Origin: Polyporus tsugae
Taxonomy: Eukaryota; Basidiomycota; Agaricomycetes; Polyporales; Polyporaceae
Direction: 5' to 3'
Assembly: GCA_024305745.1 (NCBI GenBank)
Contig: JAHRBS010000002.1
Span: 2,666,001-2,730,000, forward strand
DNA: 64,000 nt
The notes under the pieces were generated by a model, which saw nothing but the letters and a program-made list of their open reading frames with translations, did not search any database and had not been told where the DNA came from. The translations under genes and the position numbers were made by a program. Numbering within the stretch: the first letter of the stretch is position 1; each line of letters begins with the position of its first letter. Below are positions 24,741 through 38,147 of the stretch, one piece after another.

Positions 24741-26069
24741 CCAAAGACGGGTGTGTTGATACCCTCCCCATTGCCCTCCAGCTTTTATACCCTCTCGCCA
24801 GCCGGCAGAACACTTCCGACAGCTTCCACTGCCCCCTGCGACGTCCCCGGCCCTGGGCCCCAAGCCCCGAGTGCGCCGTCTCGATCATCGTCGGCTCGTA
24901 CAACCGAGCTTCCCCATCTCCCAGCTCTCCCGCCCGTCCAAGCGCGCCAAGATACACATCCCCTGAGGCCTCGACGTGCGACGGGACCTGTCACCCGTTT
25001 CGGATCTTGTGAAACGTCGCCCGCCGTGGCACGCTCACATTGTCGGGCAGGCTGTGGTCGCTGCCGGCTCCGTCCTGGATCGCGAGCTCGGTCACACCCT
25101 CCCCAACGGTAGCCCAGAGCACCCACCAAGCTATTGGATGCCTTCTGCTGGGAGACGGCCTTCATGGCTCCAGTATGTACATGTAATGAGTCGGCATTTA
25201 CATCGTGCGCGTAATGATGCCGCCTCCTGCCCAGATTTTTCATTAGAAAAGCACGACAACTCCACGGGCGAGCCGTCTTGTGGTGGGAAAAGAACGGCTG
25301 GGGTTCACGTTCCGCGGTGGCAGGTGCTCCGGCAGCGCACACGCCCTATCTCCCAATCCTCGGCCATCCTCGCGTGTTCCACTAGCGTCCAAGCCCACTT
25401 GGAGTACGTCGGCACCTTCCACACTCGCGTCGGCTGCCATCCGAGCGGTTTCACGAAAATGCGTGAGACCCGCGACCTATGGTCCGCCCGGCTTGGCAGG
25501 TTTCTCGACTTGCGGTAAGTCGTCCCACACCACCTGCACCGACTTCAGACGATCAGGCTGACGTCTGTCAATGCGATTCAACGTCAGCGCGAGCTGCAAT
25601 GAATGGCCGGGGTCGCGTTTTGTAGGTGGGGACCCGGAATATTTGTAATAACGTTTGCTGTCGACATCCGTTCGCGCGGAAATCGAGCGACAAGCATCCT
25701 TGTAGACCTATGCACCGTCCGAGAACGTTTTCGCGGCGATCCGAGGAGGTTGTGAAAACAGTGTTTTCCTCGCGTTTTCATGGCTGCCCGGAATGTGCGG
25801 CCTCTCCAGCATCGGGTTCCCTTCGGAGGGCCACGGCGACTGTTTTTCTAGGCCCTGTACGTCCAGTGAGACACGTTTACTGCACTTGCCCCATCGGCCG
25901 ACCATGTTTGGAAAACCAGCTTTGGGCGGATTTCGTCGGCGGACGGGTGCAGATGGCGCGCACGCTCTTCCGCCGTTTCCCCCGCTTGGGACGACCGTCA
26001 GGCGGCCATGCATGACTGTTACTAACATGAGCACCAGGCATGCCATTTCAACAGGAGACGATCGCGAAG

Positions 26070-26098
26070 CCCCGGAACGGGGCACGTCGGTTCCGGGG
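26070..26098. repeat. Perfect hairpin, 9-bp arms, copy 4
   Basis: Same inverted repeat as at 445-473. Confidence 0.8.
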
Positions 26099-29000
26099 TC
26101 GTACCGTGCACGCACTCGACTCCAACCAACAACCGATTGCTTGATCCAACTTTCCGACGGTCAAGCTCAGGATGTCTCAACACAGTCTACTCGGGGGCGT
26201 CCAGTCAATTCGATTTCTGGGTGAGTACATCGACGGTCAGTCTGGGTCCATGGCGGGCTGCTGAAGCAGTCGCAGTGCAGCTGAGCATGCCGGGCGACGT
26301 TCGGGACGACCAATAGTGACGACTCTTACACAGTTGTTCCAGCCAAGCGTCGGGATCGACGCGCGTCTGTGGGCGGCGCATTCGCCGTTCTCAAGCGGCG
26401 TCGGTTCCGAGTCCGCTTCTCCACCTCCCCGGGTGCCCTGCACCGCCCGTCCAAGCAAGAGCTCGGTGTCCTCCGTCGAAACACGTCGCCCGAGTGGGAG
26501 ACGGGCTGTTTCACTGCGCCCGGATGGACATTCTCGACCTCGCATGCAACAGGTTGCTGAGCAGCCCGGATGGGCTCGCTGAGGCTGACTTTGCATGCCG
26601 ACAACGACCCTCACGGTTCTCGCGGGCGAACGGGCCACGGCAGAGTTGCACGCGCTCTCCAAGGCCGCGCACCGATGAGCTGCTCCGAAGCGACGGCCCA
26701 TCTGCATGCGCACGGGACTGCCGCCGGTCATCTCGCAAGGGACAGGAAGGTGCACGCGTCGGGCGCAAGCCGACGTGGAGAGCTACCCCATCGGAAGAAG
26801 TGCGAGCGTGCGGCACTGGCCGGCCGCCGCTCCACTTCTTCCAGGTAGGGCGGACCAGCGACCGGCCTCCGGAGTACCACTTAGTGCGCGAGTCGGGATC
26901 GCTACGTAGACAAGAATGATCCCAGCAGTCGCGTTCCGTTGTTCATGCGTGCGCGTGCACCGAACATTCAAGCTTGCAAGTGCTGATCCGCATCACGTCC
27001 GAGGTAATTTACGACGGCCCCCGGCGCGCGCAAGCTTCATGGCCAAGGAAAGCATTGGCAACGCGATTGGCAGCGCGGATTGCGCCCGGGACCGTTTGCC
27101 GGCGGGATGGCCAAATACGACCGTTGGCGAGCGGAAATTTGAACGCGCCAAGACGGAAGGAACACCGGTCGGGTGAGTGGTGTTTGTCGTTGTGTTTGTT
27201 TGCGTGTGGGTGCTGATCGATGATCCGACGCTCTAGGTCGTCTCCGCGCGTATCACATTGTGTTCTGGACGAGTCACGATTGCCAAGGGAGCTCCTCTCC
27301 GCCCACCGTGCGCTGTGCGCCGTCAGGGGGCTTATTGCGGTGCTGTACGCCTTTGTCTCGGTTTGTCCTTCGTGTGCGCGCAGGCTGAGGCGACGAGGTC
27401 AAAGACGAGATATCCGACAGGCCGTGCATTGTTCACCTCCGAAGACAGGCGAGACCACGCGAATGGAACCGTCTCGTGAGACCGCGTTCCATGTCTCCGC
27501 CAAGATGGTCTGAAACTCGGAAGGCAGACTTGGGAGTTCAGCCGAGGCAGCATCAGGCGCGCTCGATGCTTCCACAGAGTATCATCCGATACTTCCGACC
27601 CGCAATATCTGCTGGCCCGCAACCAGTGTGCTCATGATCCGGCCGCGGGTCTAGATTATATATATATTGGCTCTTCGCTTACGCGCGGCCCGACATCTAC
27701 TAGATATGTCTGCCCTGTCCCGCAGTACTGACTCCCCTTCCCGCCTGGCGCTGTCGTCTGCCACCGTCACTCTGAACCGCTACCCACCAAAGACCTCGCT
27801 CGTCCGTGATCTAGAGCCACTGGCCCTGTCGCATTTTCTGTGAGTGTGTTCATGTTGTGCATACCTGCCGGCCGAAAACACGATTCTGACATATGGCTGC
27901 TTCAGTGTCTCCTTCCCGACGCTGGGAGACGTACCACCAAGCAATTCCCATACTCCCGCAAGGCAGACACGCCAAGGCTCCCAGCTGGGACGTGGTTTGG
28001 CAGTGGTCCCGTTGCGCCGCGCTCGACGTTCTAGACAGGCTTCCGACGACAACTCTCGCTCCTCGCGTTGAGACCGCCGCTAGCTCTCCACCCCAGCACC
28101 CTATTCTTGCCTCATCCGTGCACGTCCAAGGCGGACCCCAGCCACATAACCCGATGGCCGCTGTTGGACAGAAGGAACCGCGGAGGCATAGAAGAGATGG
28201 GGGCGACGATCGACTCGTCTAGAGGTCTGTCTCTTCAGCGCGCGCGCACCCACGCGAGTACTCACACATCGCTGCACGCAGGAACAGCGACGCACCAAGC
28301 ACCCCCTCCTGCACCGTCGCATACCACTGAACGGTCGTCTGAACGCCTCAACAGCGATACCAGATCGATCTCCGAGCAATCCGGAATGGCCTGCGGTGTG
28401 GCAGATTCCGTCGATGTCTGTCACCCCTGAGTGAGGGAGCATCCGGGACCTATCGAACGAAAGTCAGCGGTAAGTAGTCCCTGCAACACACGCTCTTCGA
28501 GGACTCGCATGGCGCTCCTGAATCTCCCGAACCGTCCACTCCCAAGTGCTCGGCCACGCACACTCTCACAGCTAACATCGACGTCCTCGACGGGCTTCCG
28601 TCTCTGTCCAAACCGAGCGCACTGCGTCTCGCGTCGGGCGGGACCTTCTGGCTACACATCTCCAGCAGTACTGACACGTCGCGCTCTGTCTCTCCCAGCC
28701 ATGCGAGTTGAGCGTCCGGGTCCTATCAGATCAAAGTCAGCCTGGAAGGTGCGTGTCTCGTCTCCCGAGCTTCCGAGTCCCGACCGGCGTGCATGCTCAC
28801 ACTGTCCACACCGCTTACCCAAGCTCCTGTGCCCGGCATGTAGGCCGCCGGACGAATGCACCATCACGCGCTGTGTCCCGGGTGCTCCGATGTGCCAGGC
28901 GTGGTCGGGTTTGACGCACCGAGCAGAACACAAGGTCGAGCATTGATATCGACGCGGACCAGCACGCGGCCAGGTGGAGGGCTCGATTCCACGTACAGCA

Positions 29001-29350
29001 CACAGTAAGTGAGTCCGCGCGGGTCGTAAGCCAGAGTCGGGAATTGACGAGACCATGCAGCACAGTGCCACAGTGAAGTTGCCAAGGGCGTGCGAGGGAG
29101 GCGGGCGCGAGGAGCGGACGCGCAGATGGTGGTGGAAGGAACGCCGATTGCGATGGATGTGGCGGCTCGCTTGGAGGATGCGGAGGGAATAGGCGCTCAC
29201 TGGCTCGAACGCGACTGCGTGTATTGTGTTTGTAGATACAGATACTTCACTGTGCATTGACGGAGGACTTTTGTGCGCAATGATCCATTCCGAGTCTTTC
29301 AAGGAAGGTCGAGCACATCCTCTCAGTTCTCGTCCGAGCACATATTATTT

Positions 29351-29462
29351 CCCTATTAATGCCGTCTTCATGCTGTCTTCATGCCCTCTCAATATTAATG
29401 CCCTTTCATTTCCCTCTCAATGTTAATGCCCTCTCAATGCCACGCTAATGTCACGTTAATGT
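29351..29462. repeat. AT-rich minisatellite upstream of POP5, copy 4
   Basis: Copy 3-type motif series, preceded by a 3-bp insertion. Confidence 0.7.
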
Positions 29463-29665
29463 CCCCAGACCCTACAGAGGAGAGTGATCGGTCGGGGAGA
29501 TGTCCATCTGCGACCCCCGCGGTTAACTGCATGCCTGCCAGTGGTTCGAACCAACAGCCGCGGCAATGTCCGTGGGGCGCTCCGTCGCAAGCACAGCGAG
29601 AGCAATTCCGAAAATCTTGACCAGTAACTAACCAATACACCCGACTCGCCGGGATATAACAACAC

Positions 29666-30403
29666 ATGGTTAGGTTCAAGGTATGCTTCTCGTACCCTCT
29701 ACGCAACAACGGCCCTCTCACCCAAGTCGTGATTTGAACAGAACCGCTGGCTCCTCGTCGAGTTTCTCCCCTGCCAGGCCTCTCTCAACCCCAATCAACC
29801 CTCTCGTGCCTCGGAAGAACAAGCGACGAGCAAGAGCATCTGGGCTGCACTCAAGCAGAGCGTCATCGCCCACTTCGGAGACACCGGCTGGGGCGCGGTC
29901 GGCTCTTCGCTCACCAGTCAGTCCCTTTCTTGCTATCCAAAAAAGATGAGTGCGTCACTTGCTGACGGTACTGATTGACGAAAGTCAAGTACTTCTCCCC
30001 ACGCACGAACCTATGCATCATCCGCGTCGCGCGGGACCCGCACAAGATCGCATGGGCTAGCGTAACACTCATGACGACGATCGACGGGCGCAAGTACATC
30101 CCCCACGTCGTCCACGTCTCTGGTGCGCTGTCAACCTAGGCCACAGGCTGTGCATCACTGACCTGACTCACGTAGGAACGGTAAAGCAGGCTCAGCTGGC
30201 GGCGATCCGCCATAATCGCGAACTCGTCGCTCGCTATCGTGCCCGCGCAAAGACTTCAGGTGCGTTCAACCTTCAAACCGTCCCCCTGCACACAGAACGT
30301 TCGGGCCTTTGCTGACTAGAAGACCAACATAGCCGGCTATCAAGACTCATACGAAAAGTTCCTCCATACGAGCACGGAAGAGATCGAAGGGCTGCAAGAT
30401 TAA
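29666..30403 (+). CDS. POP5: RNase P/MRP protein subunit POP5, copy 4
   Basis: Exons 29666-29680, 29742-29916, 29985-30122, 30176-30259 and 30333-30403. Intron 2 differs from copies 1-3 and ends gacgaaag, still a valid AG. Conservative replacements are ELVARY in exon 4 and YEKF in exon 5. The frame is intact over 160 residues. Confidence 0.92.
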
Positions 30404-30526
30404 CCAACCTCCGAGTCCTCCATTCGACTGTACGCGCATCAATTGCTCATCTATAAACACACGTCGTTCGGTCATCTATATACTTTAAGTTTTAACCCTA
30501 ACTCCGACCATTTCTCACCCGATCGT

Positions 30527-32167
30527 TCATAGCTTCGCCTGCACGCTCACCACCTGCCCCTCTGCGCCTGTTCCGCCACCCGCGCCTGCCCTCTCCCAGC
30601 TCTCTGCCCACTCGATCATGCCCTTCACGAGCCGCTCGACGTCCTCGCGCGTGTTTCCCGCGTGCAGGCACACGCGGATGCGATCCGCACCCTTGGGCAC
30701 AGTCGGCCACGTGATGGGCCGCGCATTCAGTCCGCGCACGCGCAAGTACGCTGAGAGCGGGCGCGGGTGCGGGGTTAGGACGGGGACGATCGGCGTGGCG
30801 GGTTTTAGGTTTTGGGTTTTGTATTGGGATGCGGACACAGAGACAGCCGATGAATGGGGAGAATGGGAGGGAGGGAAAAGATGTGGGGGGAGCGCGAGGA
30901 GTGCGGGCGAGATGCGGCGGGTTGCGAGGGCGTTGCGGAGGGATGCGAGGAAGTATGTGCTGAGGTCAAGGAGGTTCTTGGAGAGCTGGGTTCACCGGGT
31001 TGTTAGCGTGTCTCGTAGGCATTGCGCGAATGCTGGGAGGGCGTATCCACACCTTGTCAGCTTCGCCCGATTCGAGCAGGTCGAAGGAGCAGTCTGCGGC
31101 GATGATGTTCGCGTAGCTCAGCGAGGTGGTGTAGATCAGCGAGCGCGCGTAGTTGAGCAGGTAGTCCCGTACAAGAGGGGTTATGAGGAAAACGGCTAAG
31201 AATGACTTCGTTCAGTGTCTGCAGCGCTATATTAGCCCCCCTCAACTCTCCAATTCACTGTCTCTTCCCCGCGTAGACGCTTTAGCGTGATACAGCGACC
31301 GTCCCCCCGGTAAGGAATCGGTCACATCAAAGCCTCAGCGTGAGGGAGAGAAAATAAAATGGAGAATTGAGGGGGGGCCGCATTGTCAGGAAATGTGGCG
31401 TAAAACATACCTCCCGTCCCGGCGAGCGCTTTGCCAAAGGTGTGTAGGCGGGCGAACACCCGATCCTGCAAACCATACGCCGCGACCAACCCGCGCCCTT
31501 GCGGGCCATACACACCTGTCGAGTGCGCCTCGTCAACAATGACATATCCGTTCCCTCTCGGCAAGAGCTCCTCGACCGCTTCGACGATGTCCACCAAAGG
31601 CACAAGGTTCCCGTCCATGCTGTACAGCGCCTCCACCGTCACGAACACACTGCTCTCCCCGTCTCTCAATGCTGTATGGGACCCAATAAGAGCCTGGAGG
31701 ACCTCGCGGAGCGCAGAGACTGAGTTGTGGGCGAACGCGACCCGCGCATTTGAATCGACGCGGGAGGCACGCATCCCGTCATACACAGACGCGTGTATGT
31801 GCTCATCGTACACGATGGTGTCGCGCGGCTGCGGAACACTGGAGAAGAAGCCAACGTTGGCGTCGAAGCCCGAGTTGAAGAGCAGCGCGGCGGGCGCGTG
31901 GAAGAACGCCGCGAGACGGGCTTCGAACGACGCGTGCGCATGCCCGTTCACAAGCAGGCGCGACCCGCCCGAGCCCAGAACCTGGGGGGCCTCGCTCAGC
32001 TTGGCGAGGAAGCGGGTACGGAGGTGGTTGGAGCGCGAGAGGGAGAGGTAGTCGTTGGTGAAGAAGTCGACGGGGTGGTCGTCCGCGGAGGGGTCTGGAA
32101 GCCTGCGGCGGATGAGACGCTTCTCGCGAGATGCGAGCGCGGCGTTGAGCTTGTCGTTGAGCGGCAT
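30527..32167 (-). CDS. bioF: KAPA synthase, copy 4
   Basis: Exons 32167-31411, 31195-31053 and 30985-30527 encode 452 residues with all active-site motifs and the AKL C-terminus. The 5' third of exon 1 resembles copy 1 (RTRFLAKLSEAPQVLGSGG). The middle (VDSNARVAFAHNSVSALREVLQ) instead resembles the frameshifted copies 2 and 3, but without the extra base, so this is a mosaic gene. Confidence 0.92.
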
Positions 32168-33008
32168 CGCGTTGGGCGTCGTCGGCGAGTTGTGCTAATC
32201 AAGAGTGTGGGTTTTTGTCGTCCTTCAGCGCACCAGTGGTTTCGATTTGTAGTGTCCGTTGTGCATCCGGTCCCTCGGATTATTGAAAGGCGCTTAGATC
32301 AAAAGTTCCTGGAGTAGAACATATGGCGAGCTTTCTGAAGACAAAACATGAATGATGATCGCAGGTGTCTAAGGATGACTTACACGATGATCTAGGGCTT
32401 GTGGGGGTCCAGCACAACGGAGTCGTTGGTCAAAAGACGAATGACTTGGCCCGGTCTGCGCCCGATGCGATCGCGCGATCTTGAGGGGGCGGGAAAGCAC
32501 GGGAGACGGACACTCTCGGAGCCTGCAGCGGATGAGAGGGTGATTTGTCATAGTAACCTCAGATGTGTACACAGCGATCTAAGTAGGTGGAGGTTGGGTC
32601 GAACGTGTTGAACGAGGACGGACGAATGACATGCCCGATGTGATCTGGCGATCGCGTGGGACCTTCGATCGCACTCAAACCGGGTTCCCCTCGTCTCTCA
32701 GCCCATCTCCTCCTCTTTTCGACCTCGCCGGGCTCAGTTGTTACACATCCACACTCGCCGTTGGCCGTCTTGGCCCTCCCTCATTCCGCCTTTGTTCTCA
32801 CTCTGCTGTGCCGTTAGTCGCCCGTTCATCCCATGTCTGCCAATGAGCTCATCGCTTCTCGTCCCAACCCACAGCTCGCCTCCCACTTCATACGGCCGCA
32901 ACTCCACACGCTCCTCCGAAATTCTACGGCGAACACTACAGTACATGCGGAGGCACGCATCGCGGACAATCTCAGCCGCTCTCACCTCACCGCACAAGCA
33001 AGCTGCGT

Positions 33009-33082
33009 CAATGTCGACGCGGATGGCAGCGATGGCGAATCCGAAGGCTGGGGGCAACATAATGTGCAAGGAGCGTCGACGG
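33009..33082 (-). other. Microinversion segment, orientation B (copy 4)
   Basis: The reverse complement of this 74-bp block matches 7349-7434 apart from the 12-bp duplication and isolated base changes. The outside flanks are collinear with copies 1-3. Confidence 0.9.
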
Positions 33083-33293
33083 ACGCGCTCCTTCGGGGAA
33101 CCTCTGAATATCTGCGAGTGCGGTGGTCAGTACAATGTCATACCGCGTACGTTCCCCCACCCCAAACCGTAGCCCGACGATACTCACCGTGAACACACAG
33201 CCAACGGCCGGGATGCATAGAGGGCTGCAGACACAACGAGCAGAGTAAGCGTAGTGTCCGGCACGCAATCAAAGGCAAGAGGTGAGTACAGAC

Positions 33294-33336
33294 GGCGGGG
33301 CGAGGGCGGGGCGAGGGCGGGGCGAGGGCGGGGCAC
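33294..33336. repeat. 11-bp GC minisatellite, 4 units (copy 4)
   Basis: Three ggcggggcgag units plus a 10-bp remnant; 33 bp shorter than in copies 2 and 3. Confidence 0.95.
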
Positions 33337-34670
33337 CCAAAGACGGGTGTGTTGATACCCTCCCCATTGCCCTCCAGCTTTTATACCCTCTCGCCAGCCG
33401 GCAGAACACTTCCGACAGCTTCCACTGCCCCCTGCGACATCCCCGGCCCTGGGCCCCAAGCCCCGAGTGCGCCGTCTCGATCATCGTCGGTTCGTACAAC
33501 CGAGCTTCCCCATCTCCCAGCTCTCCCGCCCGTCCAAGCGCGCCAAGATACACATCCCCTGAGGCCTCGACGTGCGACGGGACCTGTCACCCGTTTCGGA
33601 TCTTGTGAAACGTCGCCCGCCGTGGCACGCTCACATTGTCGGGCAGGCTGTGGTCGCTGCCGGCTCCGTCCTGCATCGCGAGCTCGGTCACACCCTCCTC
33701 AACGGTAGCCCAGAGCACCCACGAAGCTATTGGATGCCTTCTGCTGGGAGACGGCCTTCATGGCTCTAGTATGTACGTGTTATGAGTCGGCATCTACATC
33801 GTGCGCGTAATGATGCCGCCTCCTGCCCAGATTTTTCATTAGAAAAGCACGACAACTCCACGGGCGAGCCGTCTTGTGGTGGGAAAAGAACGGCTGGGGT
33901 TCACGTTCCGCGGTGACAGGTGCTCCGGCAGCGCACACGCCCTATCTCCCAATCCTCGGCCATCCTCGCGTGTTCCACTAGCGTCCAAGCCCACTTAGAG
34001 TACGTCGGCACCATCCACACTCGCGTCGGCAGCCATCCGAGCCGTTTCACGAAAATGCGTGAGACCCGCGACCTATGGTCCGCCCGGCTTGGCAGGTTCC
34101 TCGACTTGCGGTAAGTCGTCCCACACCGCCTGCACCGACTTCAGACGATCAGGCTGACGTCTGTCAATGCGATTCAACGTCAGCGCGAGCTGCAACGAAT
34201 GGCCGGGGTCGCGTTTTGTAGGTGGGGACCCGGAATATTTGTAATAATGTTTGCTGTAGATGTCCGTTCGCGCGGAAATCGAACGACAAGCATCCTTGTA
34301 GACCTATGCACCGTCCGAGAACGTTTTCGCGGCGATCCGAGGAGGGTGTGAAAACAGTGTTTTCATCGCGTTTTCATGGCTGCCCGGAATGTGCGGCCTC
34401 TCCAGCATCGGGTTCCCTTCGGAGGGCCATGGAGACTGTTTTTCTAGGCCCTGTACGTTCAGTGAGACACGTTTACTGCACTTGCCCCATCGGCCGACCA
34501 TGTTTGGAAAACCAGCTTTGGGCGGATTTCGTCGGCGGACGGGTGCAGATGGCGCGCACGCTCTCCCGCTGTTTCCCCCGCTTGGGACGACCGTCAGGCG
34601 GCCATGCATGACTGTTACTAACCCAGGCTGAGCACCAGGCATGCCATTTCAACAGGAGACAATCGCGAAG

Positions 34671-34699
34671 CCCCGGAACGGGGCACGTCGGTTCCGGGG
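34671..34699. repeat. Perfect hairpin, 9-bp arms, copy 5
   Basis: Same inverted repeat as at 445-473. Confidence 0.8.
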
Positions 34700-37600
34700 T
34701 CGTACCGTGCACGCACTCGACTCCAACCAACAACCGATTGCTTGATCCAACTTTCCGACGGTCAAGCTCAGGATGTCTCGATACACTCTACTCGGGGCAG
34801 GTGGGCGTCGGCGCGTCAATTCGATTTCCGGGTGAGTACATCGACGGTCAGTCTGGGTCCATGGCGGGGTTGCTGAAGCAGTCGCGGTGCAGCTGAGTGT
34901 GCCGGGCGACGTTCGGGACGACCAATGACGACCGTTACACAGTTGTTCCAGCCAAGCGTCGGGATCGACGCGCGTCTGTGGGCGGCGCATTCGCCGTTCT
35001 CAAGCGGCGTCGGTTCCCAGGTGCCCCGCCTGGCCAAGAGCAAGAGCTCGGTGTGCTCCGTCGAAACCCGTCGCCTGAGTGGGAGACGGGCTGTTTCACT
35101 GCGCCCGCATGTCTGCGGACGGGAAATTCTCGACCTCGCATGCAACAAGCTGCTGAGCAGCCCGTCCGGGCTCGCCGAGGTTGAGTTTGCATGCCGACAG
35201 CGGCCCTCACGGTTGTCCCGGGCGAACGGGCCACGGCAGAGTTGCACGCGCTCTCCAAGGCCGCGCGCCGATGAGCTGCTCCGAAGCGACGGCCCATCTG
35301 CATGCGCACGGGAAGGTGCAGGCGAGCGCAAGCCGACATGGAGAGCTGCCCCCAGGAGAAGTGCGAGCGTGCACCGGCCGGCTGCTCCAATTCTTCCAGG
35401 TAGGGCCGCGGCCCAGCGACCGGCCTCCGGAGTACTAGTGTACGCGAGTAGGGATCGCTGGACAAGAATGCTCCCGCCGCAGCAGTCGCGTGCCCTTCTT
35501 CATGCATGTGCGTGCACGGAACATTCAAGTGCTGATCCGCATCACGTCCCAGGTAATTTACGACGGTCCCCGGCGCGCGGACGCTTCGGGGCCAAGGAAA
35601 GCATTGACAACGCGATTGGCAGCGCGGATTGCGCCCGGGACCGTTGGCGAGCGGAAACGCGCCAAGAGGGCAGGAACACCGGTCGGGTGAGCGGTGTTTG
35701 TCGTTGTGTTCGTTTGCGTGTGGGTGCTGATCGATGATCCGACGCTCTAGGTCGTCTCCGCGCGTATCACATTGTGTTCTGGACGAGTCACGATTGCCAA
35801 GGGAGCTCCTCTCCGCCCACCGTGCGCTGTGCGCCGTCAGGGGGCTTATTGCGGTGCTGTACGCCTTTGTCTCGGTTTGTCCTTCGTGTGCGCGCAGGCT
35901 GAGGCGACAAGGTCAAAGACGAGATATCCGACAAGCCGTGCAGTGTTCACCTCTGAAGACAGGCGAGACCACGCAAATGGGACAGCGACGGTCTGGGACC
36001 CTCTCGTGAGACCACGTTGTCTCCGCCAAGACGGTCTGAAACTCGGAAGGCAGACTTGGGAGTTCAGCCGAGGCAGCATCAGGCGCGCTCGATGCTTCCA
36101 CAGAGTATCATCCGATACTTCCGACCCGCAATATCTGCTGGCCCGCAACCAGTGTGCTCATGATCCGGCCGCGGGTCTAGATTATATATATATTGGCTCT
36201 TCGCTTACGCGCGGCCCGACATCTACTAGATATGTCTGCCCTGTCCCGCAGTACTGACTCCCCTTCCCGCCTGGCGCTGTCGTCTGCCACCGTCACTCTG
36301 AACCGCTACCCACCAAAGACCTCGCTCGTCCGTGATCTAGAGCCACTGGCCCTGTCGCATTTTCTGTGAGTGTGTTCATGTTGTGCATACCTGCCGGCCG
36401 AAAACACGATTCTGACATATGGCTGCTTCAGTGTCTCCTTCCCGACGCTGGGAGACGTACCACCAAGCAATTCCCATACTCCCGCAAGGCAGACACGCCA
36501 AGGCTCCCAGCTGGGACGTGGTTTGGCAGTGGTCCCGTTGCGCCGCGCTCGACGTTCTAGACAGGCTTCCGACGACAACTCTCGCTCCTCGCGTTGAGAC
36601 CGCCGCTAGCTCTCCACCCCAGCACCCTATTCTTGCCTCATCCGTGCACGTCCAAGGCGGACCCCAGCCACATAACCCGATGGCCGCTGTTGGACAGAAG
36701 GAACCGCGGAGGCATAGAAGAGATGGGGGCGACGATCGACTCGTCTAGAGGTCTGTCTCTTCAGCGCGCGCGCACCCACGCGAGTACTCACACATCGCTG
36801 CACGCAGGAACAGCGACGCACCAAGCACCCCCTCCTGCACCGTCGCATACCACTGAACGGTCGTCTGAACGCCTCAACAGCGATACCAGATCGATCTCCG
36901 AGCAATCCGGAATGGCCTGCGGTGTGGCAGATTCCGTCGATGTCTGTCACCCCTGAGTGAGGGAGCATCCGGGACCTATCGAACGAAAGTCAGCGGTAAG
37001 TAGTCCCTGCAACACACGCTCTTCGAGGACTCGCATGGCGCTCCTGAATCTCCCGAACCGTCCACTCCCAAGTGCTCGGCCACGCACACTCTCACAGCTA
37101 ACATCGACGTCCTCGACGGGCTTCCGTCTCTGTCCAAACCGAGCGCACTGCGTCTCGCGTCGGGCGGGACCTTCTGGCTACACATCTCCAGCAGTACTGA
37201 CACGTCGCGCTCTGTCTCTCCCAGCCATGCGAGTTGAGCGTCCGGGTCCTATCAGATCAAAGTCAGCCTGGAAGGTGCGTGTCTCGTCTCCCGAGCTTCC
37301 GAGTCCCGACCGGCGTGCGTGCTCACACTGTCCACACCGCTTACCCAAGCTGCTGTGCCCGGCCGGCATGTAGGCCGCCGGACGAATGCACCATCACGCG
37401 CTGTGTCCCGGGTGCTCCGATGTGCCAGGCGTGGTCGGGTTTGACGCACCGAGCAGAACACAAGGTCGAGCATTGATATCGACGCGGACCAGCACGCGGC
37501 CAGGTGGAGGGCTCGATTCCACGTACAGCACACAGTAAGTGAGTCCGCGCGGGTCGTAAGCCAGAGTCGGGAATTGACGAGACCATGCAGCACAGTGCCA

Positions 37601-37878
37601 CAGTGAAGTTGCCAAGGGCGTGCGAGGGAGGCGGGCGCGAGGAGCGGACGCGCAGATGGTGGTGGAAGGAACGCCGATTGCGATGGATGTGGCGGCTCGC
37701 TTGGAGGATGCGGAGGGAATAGGCGCTCACTGGCTCGAACGCGACTGCGTGTATTGTGTTTGTAGATACAGATACTTCACTGTGCATTGACGGAGGACTT
37801 TTGTGCGCAATGATCCATTCCGAGTCTTTCAAGGAAGGTCGAGCACATCCTCTCAGTTCTCGTCCGAGCACATATTTC

Positions 37879-37943
37879 CCTATTAATGCCGTCTTCATGC
37901 TGTCTTCATGCCCTCTCAATGCCACGCTAATGTCACGTTAATG
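37879..37943. repeat. AT-rich minisatellite upstream of POP5, copy 5 (contracted)
   Basis: Only about 65 bp, against 104-112 bp in the other copies; the middle motifs are missing. Confidence 0.7.
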
Positions 37944-38147
37944 TCCCCAGACCGTACAGAGGAGAGTGATCGGTCGGGGAGATGTCCATCTGCGACCCCC
38001 GCGGTTAACTGCATGCCTGCCAGTGGTTCGAACCAACAGCCGCGGCAACTTCCGTGGGGCGCTCCGTCGCAAGCACAGCGAGAGCAATTCCGAAAATCTT
38101 GACCAGTAACTAACCAATACACCCGACTCGCCGGGATATAACAACAC

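Larger units (their letters stand above)
17070..25629. repeat. Tandem array unit, copy 3 (8560 bp)
   Basis: The 5' part resembles copy 4, including an extra stretch around 18541-18590 found only in these two copies. The part from POP5 to the end is nearly identical to copy 2. POP5 is intact and bioF is frameshifted. Confidence 0.95.
23563..29665. other. Inter-pair segment, copies 3/4: no recognised gene
   Basis: Seven-unit minisatellite at 24665-24740, microinversion in the copy 1-3 orientation, hairpin at 26070-26098. No recognisable gene. Confidence 0.6.
25630..34225. repeat. Tandem array unit, copy 4 (8596 bp, longest)
   Basis: From about 27530 onward, through POP5 and bioF, it is nearly the same as copy 5. 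It has the reverse-oriented microinversion segment (33009-33082) and a four-unit minisatellite, but shares with copy 1 a 34-bp segment that copies 2, 3 and 5 lack. Both genes are intact. Confidence 0.95.
32168..38147. other. Inter-pair segment, copies 4/5: no recognised gene
   Basis: Microinversion in the opposite orientation (33009-33082), four-unit minisatellite (33294-33336), hairpin at 34671-34699. A 270-codon plus-strand frame at 34925-35737 is open only because stop codons are missing by indel; other copies break it. Confidence 0.6.

Noticed and set aside
34925..35737. 270-codon plus-strand frame in copy 5
   Set aside because: Arginine/serine-rich with no recognisable domain; interrupted in other copies by indels that are not multiples of three.
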